NCBI RefSeq assembly: GCF_036090055.1
Contig: NZ_CP107970.1
Span: 5,105,001 to 5,169,000 of the forward strand
Origin: Nocardioides sp. NBC_00368
GTDB taxonomy: Bacteria > Actinomycetota > Actinomycetes > Propionibacteriales > Nocardioidaceae
DNA length: 64,000 nucleotides
Direction: 5' to 3'
Shown: one piece after another, positions 7,940 to 15,095 of the stretch
Layout of the letters: the number at the start of each line of letters is the position of its first letter
Numbering within the stretch: position 1 is the stretch's first letter
Translations under genes and position numbers: made by a program
Notes under the pieces: generated by a model
The model's database searches: none
What the model saw: only the letters and a program-made list of their open reading frames with translations
Told to the model about the DNA's origin: nothing

Positions 7940-9015
7940 GCAACCCTTCGACAAGCTCAGGACATCGCGTCGACCTCTCCAACGAGGAGACCAAGCTGTC
8001 CCACGCCACGCTCCCGCGCGGCGCCCAGTGGCTGGTCGGCATCGCGGCCGTCGCCCTCGGCGGCCTGACCCTGGTGCTCGGGATGAGCCTCGTCGGGGCC
8101 GTCGTCGTCGGCGTCCTCGCGTTCCTCATCGGCTACCCGCTCTGGGCCCTGCTGGTGGAGAACAAGCGCTCGGCGACCGACAAGCTCGTCACCGGGCTGG
8201 TGTGGACGGCCTTCGGGGTCGCGGTCATCCCGCTGATCTGGCTGGTCTACATGGTCATCGCTCGCGGTGCCGCCACCATCAACCCGGAGTTCCTGACCTA
8301 CTCGATGCGCTCGGTCACCGGCGACGAGCAGGGCGGTCTCTACCACGCGCTGACGGGCACCCTGATCGTCACCGGCATCGCCGCGCTGATCTCGATCCCG
8401 ATCGGCATCATGACCGCGATCTACCTGATCGAGTACGGCAAGGGCAACCGCCTCGCCAAGGCGATCACCTTCCTGGTCGACGTCATGACCGGAATCCCGT
8501 CGATCGTCGCGGGTCTGTTCGCGTTCGCGCTCTTCACCCTGCTCGTCGGGCCGGGCACGCGCTTCGGTTTCGGCGGCGGTGTCGCGCTCTCGCTGCTGAT
8601 GATCCCGACGGTCGTCCGCTCCACCGAGGAGATGCTCAAGCTGGTCCCCGACGACCTGCGGGAGGCTGCGTACGCCCTCGGGGTGCCGAAGTGGCGCACC
8701 ATCACCCGGATGGTGCTCCCGACCGCGATCGGCGGCATCGTCACCGGTGTCGTGCTCGCGATCTCGCGCGTGATCGGCGAGACCGCTCCGCTGCTGGTCG
8801 CCTCGGGCTTCAACCCGAACATGAACACCAGCGCCTTCGACGACAGCCCGATGATGACCGTGCCAGTCTTCATCTACACCCAGCTGTCCGAGGCCACGCA
8901 GAAGGGCGTCGAGTACGCCTGGGGTGGAGCACTGGTGCTCTTCATCCTCGTCATGGTCCTCAACCTCATCGCCCGTATCGTCGGCACGATCTTCGCCCCC
9001 AAGACCGGGCGCTAG
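7936..9015 (+). CDS. pstA: Phosphate ABC transporter permease PstA
   Basis: 359 residues from the GTG at 7936, overlapping the pstC stop and preceded by GGGAGG. The EAA-like loop (LREAAYALGVPKWRTI) and SGFNPNMNTSAFDDSP segment are typical. The extreme N-terminus (residues about 3-11, NPSTSSGHR) is encoded by a short dispersed DNA repeat also found at 42788-42813, so this non-conserved tail was probably inserted into the gene. Two extra membrane segments lie between about residues 30 and 75, before the conserved core starts. Confidence 0.95.
   Translation: MSNPSTSSGHRVDLSNEETKLSHATLPRGAQWLVGIAAVALGGLTLVLGMSLVGAVVVGVLAFLIGYPLWALLVENKRSATDKLVTGLVWTAFGVAVIPLIWLVYMVIARGAATINPEFLTYSMRSVTGDEQGGLYHALTGTLIVTGIAALISIPIGIMTAIYLIEYGKGNRLAKAITFLVDVMTGIPSIVAGLFAFALFTLLVGPGTRFGFGGGVALSLLMIPTVVRSTEEMLKLVPDDLREAAYALGVPKWRTITRMVLPTAIGGIVTGVVLAISRVIGETAPLLVASGFNPNMNTSAFDDSPMMTVPVFIYTQLSEATQKGVEYAWGGALVLFILVMVLNLIARIVGTIFAPKTGR
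7943..7968. repeat. Short dispersed repeat inside the 5' end of pstA
   Basis: 26 bases identical to 42788-42813; core CCTTCGACAAGCTCAGGACA. It is read in frame as part of pstA. Short repeats of this TTCGACA(A/G)GCTC type are widespread in high-GC genomes. Confidence 0.8.
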
Positions 9016-9024
9016 GAGAAACAC

Positions 9025-9798
9025 ATGTCCATCCAAGTCAAGGACGCCAGCATCTTCTACGGCGACTTCAAGGCCGTCGAGGACGTCTCCATGTCCATCA
9101 AGCCGAAGTCGGTGACGGCCTTCATCGGCCCGTCCGGCTGCGGCAAGTCGACCTTCCTGCGCACCCTCAACCGGATGCACGAGGTCATCCCCGGTGCGTA
9201 CGTCGAGGGCAAGATCCAGATCGCCGGCCAGGACATCTACGGCCCCAACGTCGACCCGGTCGCGGTGCGCCGCAAGGTCGGCATGGTGTTCCAGCGGCCG
9301 AACCCGTTCCCGACGATGTCGATCTACGACAACGTGCTCGCCGGCAACAAGCTGAACTCCAAGCGGATCAAGAAGTCCGAGGCGGACGCCATCGTGGAGA
9401 AGGCGCTGCGTGGCGCCAACCTGTGGAACGAGGTCAAGGACCGTCTCGGCAAGCCCGGCATGGGGCTCTCCGGTGGTCAGCAGCAGCGGCTCTGCATCGC
9501 CCGCGCGATCGCGGTCCAGCCCGAGGTGCTGCTCATGGACGAGCCGTGCTCCGCGCTCGACCCGATCTCGACCGCCGCGATCGAGGACCTCATCCACGAG
9601 CTGAAGTCCGACTACACGATCGTGATCGTCACCCACAACATGCAGCAGGCCGCCCGTGTCTCCGACGACACCGGCTTCTTCAACCTGAAGGCCGCCGGCC
9701 AGCCGGGCCACCTGGTGGAGTTCAACCCCACCAAGCAGATGTTCACCAACCCGGACAACCCGGACACCGAGGCGTACATCTCGGGTCGGTTCGGGTAA
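9025..9798 (+). CDS. pstB: Phosphate ABC transporter ATP-binding protein PstB
   Basis: 257 residues, normal length. Walker A GPSGCGKST (about residues 35-43), Q-loop VFQRPNPFP, signature LSGGQQQR, Walker B VLLMDEPCSALDP and H-loop THNM are all present. It energises PstCA on the cytoplasmic face. AGGAGAAACAC precedes the ATG. No phoU follows; the operon ends in a repeat-derived hairpin region facing the convergent pit gene. Confidence 0.97.
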   Translation: MSIQVKDASIFYGDFKAVEDVSMSIKPKSVTAFIGPSGCGKSTFLRTLNRMHEVIPGAYVEGKIQIAGQDIYGPNVDPVAVRRKVGMVFQRPNPFPTMSIYDNVLAGNKLNSKRIKKSEADAIVEKALRGANLWNEVKDRLGKPGMGLSGGQQQRLCIARAIAVQPEVLLMDEPCSALDPISTAAIEDLIHELKSDYTIVIVTHNMQQAARVSDDTGFFNLKAAGQPGHLVEFNPTKQMFTNPDNPDTEAYISGRFG

Positions 9799-9806
9799 AC
9801 CGGATC

Positions 9807-9920
9807 AAAACGCCGAGTCGGCGCATCCGACCCCTCTCGCTCGCTTCGCTTCGCGAGGCACGGGGTCAGATGCGCCGACTCGGCGTGATTTTGGGTCGGA
9901 TGCGCCGACTCGGCGTGTTG
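9807..9920. repeat. GAGTCGGCGCG-type repeat cluster, locus 1
   Basis: Three copies of a palindromic core: CGCCGAGTCGGCGCATC (forward, from 9811), and two inverse copies GATGCGCCGACTCGGCG (around 9869 and 9899). Forward and first inverse copies can form a long stem around an AT-poor loop. It lies between convergent pstB and pit and can act as a bidirectional terminator. Confidence 0.85.
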
Positions 9921-9924
9921 TCGT

Positions 9925-10926
9925 CTACGGCAGCTGAAAAACGAAGTGGCAGATCAGGTAGGTCAGCGCCGCGACACCGCCGGCGGCCGGGAAGGTGAAG
10001 ATCCAGGCCGCGACGATCGACTTCGCGACCCCCCAGCGGACCGCGGAGAACCGCTTGGTCGCGCCCACACCCATGATCGAAGAGGTGATCGTGTGCGTGG
10101 TCGAGATCGGGGCCTCCCAGACGTACGCCGTGGTGTAGAGCACCGAAGCAGCGACCGACTCCGCGGCGAAGCCGCGGGAGGGGTCCAGGTGGATGATGCG
10201 GCGGCCGAGGGTGCGCATGATGCGCCAGCCACCGGACATGGTGCCGAGCGAGATCGCCGTGGCGGCCGCGGCGATGACCCAGAACGGGAGACCGTCGCCC
10301 TCGGAGAGGAAGCCGCCGGTGACCAGGGCGAGGAAGATGACGCCCATGGTCTTCTGCGCGTCCTGGAGGCCGTGACCGAGCGCCATCGCGGCCGCCGAGA
10401 TCGTCTGCGCGATCCGGAAGCCCTTCTGCGCCTTGTGCGGGTTGGCGCGCCGGAAGATCCACATGATCGCGAGCATCACGCCGAAGCCGAGGCTGAAGGC
10501 GACGAACGGCGAGACGAACATGGGGATGACGACCTTCTGCAGCACCGTCCACCAGTTGACGAACGCACCGGCGGCGATCGCCGAGCCGGCCAGACCGCCG
10601 ATGAGCGCGTGCGAGGAGGACGAGGGCAGCCCGAAGTACCAGGTGATCATGTTCCAGGCGATCGCGCCGAGCAGGCCGGCCATCACGACTGTCAGACCAT
10701 GGGCGCCCGATGGTGGCGTGATGGTGTCGGAGACGGTGTGGGCGACCTTCTGGCCCAGGAAGGCGCCGACGAAGTTCATCACCGCCGCAAGCAGGAGGGC
10801 GATGCGCGGTGTGAGCGCTCGCGTGGACACGGAGGTCGCGATGGCGTTGGCGGCGTCATGGAAGCCGTTGGTGTAGTCGAAGACCAGGGCGACGACGACC
10901 ACCGCGATGACAATGGCGAGTTCCAT
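9925..10926 (-). CDS. pit: Low-affinity inorganic phosphate transporter, Pit family
   Basis: 333 residues, mostly membrane segments. The two PiT signatures are recognisable: DYTNGFHDAANAIATSVSTRAL near the N-terminus (cite core NGFHDAANAIATSV) and GHGLQDAQKTMGVIF in the second half. The family takes up metal-phosphate complexes by proton symport. It is transcribed just after the DUF47 gene (nine-base gap), the conserved partner of such transporters. Convergent with pstB, so low- and high-affinity uptake systems end at the same repeat cluster. Confidence 0.95.
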   Translation of the reverse strand: MELAIVIAVVVVALVFDYTNGFHDAANAIATSVSTRALTPRIALLLAAVMNFVGAFLGQKVAHTVSDTITPPSGAHGLTVVMAGLLGAIAWNMITWYFGLPSSSSHALIGGLAGSAIAAGAFVNWWTVLQKVVIPMFVSPFVAFSLGFGVMLAIMWIFRRANPHKAQKGFRIAQTISAAAMALGHGLQDAQKTMGVIFLALVTGGFLSEGDGLPFWVIAAAATAISLGTMSGGWRIMRTLGRRIIHLDPSRGFAAESVAASVLYTTAYVWEAPISTTHTITSSIMGVGATKRFSAVRWGVAKSIVAAWIFTFPAAGGVAALTYLICHFVFQLP

Positions 10927-10935
10927 TGAGCAGGC

Positions 10936-11553
10936 TCAGGATTCCTTGACGGCGATCTGCTCGACGGTGTTCGCGACCTTCTCGAAGCCGTCGATCGCGT
11001 CCTCGAGGGACTCGACGATGTCCTTCAGCTTGAGGACCTCGAGTGCGTCGTACTCACCGGAGAAGAGCTTGGCGAGAATGCGGCGGTGGTTCTTGTCGCC
11101 CTGGTTCTCGAGACGGTTGATCTCGATCCAGTACTCCGAGAGCTCCTTCATGGAGCGCAGCTTGGGCATGGCCGACGCGGTCAGCTCCGCGCAGCGCTGG
11201 AGCACGGTCACCTGGTCGGAGAGCTCCGGGGGGAGGATGTTGACGCCGTAGACGAAGATCTGGTCGACGACCTCGTCCATCGAGTCCATCACGTCGTCGA
11301 GACCGGAGCCGAGGGCGTAGATGTCCTCGCGGTCGAACGGCGTGACGAAGGTCGAGTTGACCTTCTTGACCAGCTCGTGGGTGGTCTCGTCAGCGGCATG
11401 CTCCGCGTCGCGCATCCGTCGCGCGACGTCCTCACGATCGGCATTGTCGCTGAGCATCTCGGCGAGCAGCGAGACACCGCCGACGAGGTGGTTGGCAGAC
11501 TCGGTGAACAGGTCGTAGAACGACGTGTCGACCGGGCGGATTCGGAAACGCAC
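10936..11553 (-). CDS. DUF47 family PhoU-like protein, Pit accessory
   Basis: 205 residues from the GTG at 11553, preceded by AGGAG. All-helical PhoU-like fold; the pattern MRDAEHAADETTHELVKKVN with E-x-x-A-D followed by TPFDREDIYALGSGLDDVMD is diagnostic of DUF47/YkaA proteins. These are cytoplasmic metal-binding proteins that modulate the adjacent Pit transporter. The first gene of a two-gene pit operon. Exact role here is inferred from context. Confidence 0.92.
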   Translation of the reverse strand: MRFRIRPVDTSFYDLFTESANHLVGGVSLLAEMLSDNADREDVARRMRDAEHAADETTHELVKKVNSTFVTPFDREDIYALGSGLDDVMDSMDEVVDQIFVYGVNILPPELSDQVTVLQRCAELTASAMPKLRSMKELSEYWIEINRLENQGDKNHRRILAKLFSGEYDALEVLKLKDIVESLEDAIDGFEKVANTVEQIAVKES

Positions 11554-11635
11554 GGGGGGCTCCTGGCTGGATGAGGCAGACCTGCGGGCTCATGTTAGGC
11601 GAGTCCGCTTGACACGACGAAAGCCAGGGGCGTGT

Positions 11636-13831
11636 TCAGCCCGCCGAGGCGCGCCTGCGTTGCCGCTGACGTGTGATCAACATCGCCTGGAGATGGTCGG
11701 GAGCGTGGTTTCGGGTCCACGTTCCGTCGGACCCGAGGATCCAGGCGTCCGTCGACGGTTCGAATGCCAGGTCGAACAGTGCGCCGACCTCCGCCACGAG
11801 CTCCGGGGTGGGGAGACGTACGAGGGCCTCGACCCGGCGGTCGAGGTTGCGGTGCATCATGTCGGCCGAGCCGATCCAGGCGGTCGGGCCGTCCCCGTCG
11901 TCGGCGTTGCCGTTCTCGAACCAGAAGATCCGCGAGTGCTCCAGGAACCTGCCCAGGATCGAGCGCACCTCGATGGTCTCGCTGAGCCCCTCCACACCCG
12001 GGCGGAGCGCGCAGATGCCGCGCACCAGCAGCTGGACCGGCACGCCTGCCTGGGAGGCCAGGTAGAGCGCGTCGATGACGGCCTCGTCCACGACGGAGTT
12101 GGCCTTGAGCCGGATCCGTGCCGGCCGCCCGGCCAGGTGGTGGGCGATCTCGGCGTGGATCTGCTCGATCAGGCCGCTGCGTACGTTTCCGGGTGCGACG
12201 AGAAGCTGCTCGTACGTCGCCTCCCGGCTCCAGCCGGAGAGGTTGTTGAACAGGTGGGCGACGTCCTCGCCGATGTTCTCGTTGGTGGTGATCAGCCCCA
12301 TGTCCTCGTAGAGCCGAGAGGTCTTGGGGTTGTAGTTGCCGGTGCCGATGTGCGTGTAGCGGCGGATGGTGCCGTCGGGCTCCTCGCGCACCACCATCGC
12401 CAGCTTGCAGTGGGTCTTCAGGCCGACCAGGCCGTAGACCACGTGGCAGCCGGCCTGCTCGAGCTTGCGCGCCCAGCGGATGTTGGCCACCTCGTCGAAG
12501 CGCGCCTTGATCTCGACCAGCACCAGGACCTGCTTGCCGGCCTCGGCGGCGTCGATGAGGGCGTCGATGATGGGGGAGTCGCCGGAGGTGCGGTAGAGGG
12601 TCTGCTTGATCGCCAGCACCCGCGGGTCGGCCGCCGCCTGCTCGATGAAGCGCTGCACGCTCGTCGCGAACGAGTCGTAGGGATGCTGCAGGAGGATGTC
12701 GCCACGACGGGCCGCCTTGAAGACGTCGACCGGCGCGGCGCTCTCGACCGGCGCCAGCGCCGGGTGGGTGCTCGGCACGAAGGCCGGATACTTCAGCTGC
12801 TCGTGGTCGATGTCGGCGATGCCGTGCAGTCCGCGCAGGTCGAGCGGGCCGGGCAGCCGGAAGACCTCCTTGTCGGAGATGCCGAGCTCGGAGACCAGCA
12901 GGTCGAGGGTCGAGTCGGTCATGGACTCCTGCACCTCGAGGCGTACGGGAGGGCCGAAGCGCCGCCGCAGCAGCTCCTTCTCCAGCGCGGTGAGGAGGTT
13001 CTCGGCGTCGTCCTCCTCGACCTCGAGGTCCTCGTTGCGGGTCACCCGGAAGGTGTGCACCTCGAGGATCTCCATCCCCGGGAAGAGCTTGTGCAGCCGC
13101 TCGCGCATGATCTCCTCGAGCGGCACGAAGCGGTCGTCGCCCAGCGGCACGAAGCGGGTGAAGATCGGCGGCACCTTCACGCGGGCGAAGTGCTTCTTCT
13201 TCGTCTTCGGGTCGCGCAGCCGGACCGCCAGGTTGAGGGAGAGACCGGAGATGTAGGGGAACGGGTGGGCCGGGTCGACCGCCAGCGGCGTCAGCACCGG
13301 GTAGACCCGCTCCTTGAACAGCTTCTTGCAGGCCTTGACCTCCTCGGGGGTGAGGTCCTCCCAGTGCAGCAGCTGGATGCCCTCTCCGAGCAGCGCTGGC
13401 TTCACCTTGTCGCGGAACACCTCGGCATGCCGCTCGGAGAGCTCCCGCGTCTTCCGCCAGATCAGCTCGAGGACCTCGCGCGGCATCAGCCCGGACGCCG
13501 CGCGCACCGCCACCCCGGCCGCAATCCGCCGCTTCAGCCCGGCGACGCGGACCATGAAGAACTCATCGAGGTTGGAGGTGAAGATCGCCAGGAAACGTAC
13601 GCGTTCCAGCAGCGGCAGCGTGTCGTCCTCCGCCAGCTCCAGCACCCGCTCGTTGAACCTCAGCCAGGACAGCTCGCGGTCGAGGAACCGGTCCTCGTAC
13701 TTCTCGACCTCGGCCAGCGCCTCGTGGTCCGGGAGGTACTCGGGCTCGACGTCGAAGGGTTGGTCGGGAACCGCGGTCAGACTCACGGTGTCCTCGGCCG
13801 AGCGGGTGGGGGCCTGCGGGTCGAGACTCAT
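11636..13831 (-). CDS. ppk1: Polyphosphate kinase 1
   Basis: 731 residues, normal length. N-terminal FLDRELSWLRFNERVLELA, central phosphotransfer segment RTSGDSPIIDALIDAAEAGK, the catalytic-His region HIGTGNYNPKTSRLYEDMG, and RGICALRPGVEGLSE near the C-terminus are all PPK1 hallmarks. It reversibly polymerises ATP gamma-phosphate to polyphosphate, a storage form. Its position beside pst and pit couples uptake to storage. It is separate from the DUF47-pit pair by about 80 bases on the same strand; ppk is transcribed first. The C-terminus is rich in Arg. Confidence 0.96.
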   Translation of the reverse strand: MSLDPQAPTRSAEDTVSLTAVPDQPFDVEPEYLPDHEALAEVEKYEDRFLDRELSWLRFNERVLELAEDDTLPLLERVRFLAIFTSNLDEFFMVRVAGLKRRIAAGVAVRAASGLMPREVLELIWRKTRELSERHAEVFRDKVKPALLGEGIQLLHWEDLTPEEVKACKKLFKERVYPVLTPLAVDPAHPFPYISGLSLNLAVRLRDPKTKKKHFARVKVPPIFTRFVPLGDDRFVPLEEIMRERLHKLFPGMEILEVHTFRVTRNEDLEVEEDDAENLLTALEKELLRRRFGPPVRLEVQESMTDSTLDLLVSELGISDKEVFRLPGPLDLRGLHGIADIDHEQLKYPAFVPSTHPALAPVESAAPVDVFKAARRGDILLQHPYDSFATSVQRFIEQAAADPRVLAIKQTLYRTSGDSPIIDALIDAAEAGKQVLVLVEIKARFDEVANIRWARKLEQAGCHVVYGLVGLKTHCKLAMVVREEPDGTIRRYTHIGTGNYNPKTSRLYEDMGLITTNENIGEDVAHLFNNLSGWSREATYEQLLVAPGNVRSGLIEQIHAEIAHHLAGRPARIRLKANSVVDEAVIDALYLASQAGVPVQLLVRGICALRPGVEGLSETIEVRSILGRFLEHSRIFWFENGNADDGDGPTAWIGSADMMHRNLDRRVEALVRLPTPELVAEVGALFDLAFEPSTDAWILGSDGTWTRNHAPDHLQAMLITRQRQRRRASAG

Positions 13832-13936
13832 GGGAACAGTCTTTCATCCGAGGGTGGGTTCGGGAGCGTCGATTCCACGGTACGTTCCGGCGATCGTCTG
13901 ATGAACTACCTGCTACACGATGTCCCTGGTAACCGG

Positions 13937-13948
13937 TAGCTTGGGCGC
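13937..13948 (+). promoter_or_regulatory. Leaderless-type promoter of the esterase gene
   Basis: TAGCTT at 13937-13942, six bases, then ATG at 13949. Confidence 0.5.
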
Positions 13949-15007
13949 ATGTCGATTCTTGAGCGTGCGTCGTCCGTGATCGATCCGCTGGTGGCGCCTG
14001 TGGTGACCCCGATCAAGGGGCTGGCGTTCGCGGCGGCACTGAACCTGCCGGCCTCGGTGCAGCGGCGGATCGTCGGCAAGCCGGTGACGTACGACGGGCA
14101 GACGCTCGCCGTGGACACCCAGATCATGCTCGCGCTGATGAAGGTGTCGGGGGAGCCGGACCCGTCGACGCTGCCGATCCCGAAGGGGCGGGTCGCACTG
14201 CTGCGGCAGTCGCAGCTCGGTGGTGGTCGCCAGGAGATCGGGTCGGTGCGCGAGCTGTGGGTCGCGGGCCTGAAGGCGCGGCTCTACGTCCCCGAGGGAG
14301 TCTCGGGCAACGCTCCGCTGCTGGTCTTCCTGCACGGCGGCGGGTTCATCTTCGGCGACCTCGACTCCCACGACGCTCCCTGCCGGCTGCTGGCCAGCGA
14401 GTCCGGCGTCAAGGTGCTCTCCGTCGACTATCGGCTGGCGCCGGAGTCGCCGTTCCCGGCGGCATACGACGACTCGGTCGCGGCGTTCCGGTGGGTGGTC
14501 GAGCACGCGGCCGAGCTCGGTGCGGACCCGGCCCGGATCGGGGTCGGCGGCGACTCCGCCGGCGGCAACCTGGCGGCCGGGGTCGCTCTCGCGGTCGGCG
14601 AGGCCTGCGCGTTCCAGCTGCTCATCTACCCGGTGACGCAGTCGGAGGCGAACACCCGCAGCCGCGAGGATCTCCGCGAGGGCTTCTACCTGACCGCCGA
14701 CTTCATCGCGGCCGCCACCGACAACTACCTGCCCCAGGGCATCGACCGCCGCGACCCGCGCCACGCTCCGCTGCACGCAGAGATCCCGACGAGCGGGGTC
14801 GCCCCGGCCTACGTCGCGACCGCGGGCTTCGACCCGCTGCGCGACGAGGGTGAGGCGTACGCCGCCAAGCTCGAGGAGGCCGGGGTCAAGGTCGCGCACA
14901 AGCGCTTCGCCGACCAGATCCACGGCTTCCTGAACGTGGTCGGCGCCGGGCGTACGTCACGTGCCGCTGTGCTCGAGATCGCGCAGGTCCTGCGCGACAA
15001 CCTCTGA
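13949..15007 (+). CDS. Alpha/beta hydrolase, HSL-family esterase
   Basis: 352 residues. The oxyanion motif FLHGGGFIFGD, nucleophile elbow GDSAGGN (Ser about residue 201), acid residue in the GFDPLRDEG segment and final His in QIHGFLNV make a complete catalytic triad of the hormone-sensitive-lipase/acetyl hydrolase family. Substrates are typically short-chain carboxylic esters. No signal peptide is seen, so it is cytoplasmic. It is a single gene with a promoter-like box six bases before the ATG, and ends at two strong hairpins. The physiological substrate cannot be told from sequence. Confidence 0.92.
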   Translation: MSILERASSVIDPLVAPVVTPIKGLAFAAALNLPASVQRRIVGKPVTYDGQTLAVDTQIMLALMKVSGEPDPSTLPIPKGRVALLRQSQLGGGRQEIGSVRELWVAGLKARLYVPEGVSGNAPLLVFLHGGGFIFGDLDSHDAPCRLLASESGVKVLSVDYRLAPESPFPAAYDDSVAAFRWVVEHAAELGADPARIGVGGDSAGGNLAAGVALAVGEACAFQLLIYPVTQSEANTRSREDLREGFYLTADFIAAATDNYLPQGIDRRDPRHAPLHAEIPTSGVAPAYVATAGFDPLRDEGEAYAAKLEEAGVKVAHKRFADQIHGFLNVVGAGRTSRAAVLEIAQVLRDNL

Positions 15008-15020
15008 CTTCTCGGGCAAC

Positions 15021-15085
15021 TCCTGCACTTCTCAGGTGTTGCAATGCCTGAGAAGTGCAGGAATACCCGGTTGACCGGGTATTCC
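15021..15085. terminator. Two adjacent hairpins between convergent genes
   Basis: Stem one: TCCTGCACTTCTCAGG with CCTGAGAAGTGCAGGA (15021-15062, 16 bp perfect). Stem two: GGAATACCCGG, loop TTGA, CCGGGTATTCC (15060-15085). They separate the esterase (+) from the coiled-coil gene (-). Confidence 0.85.
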
Positions 15086-15095
15086 AGCGAGCCGC

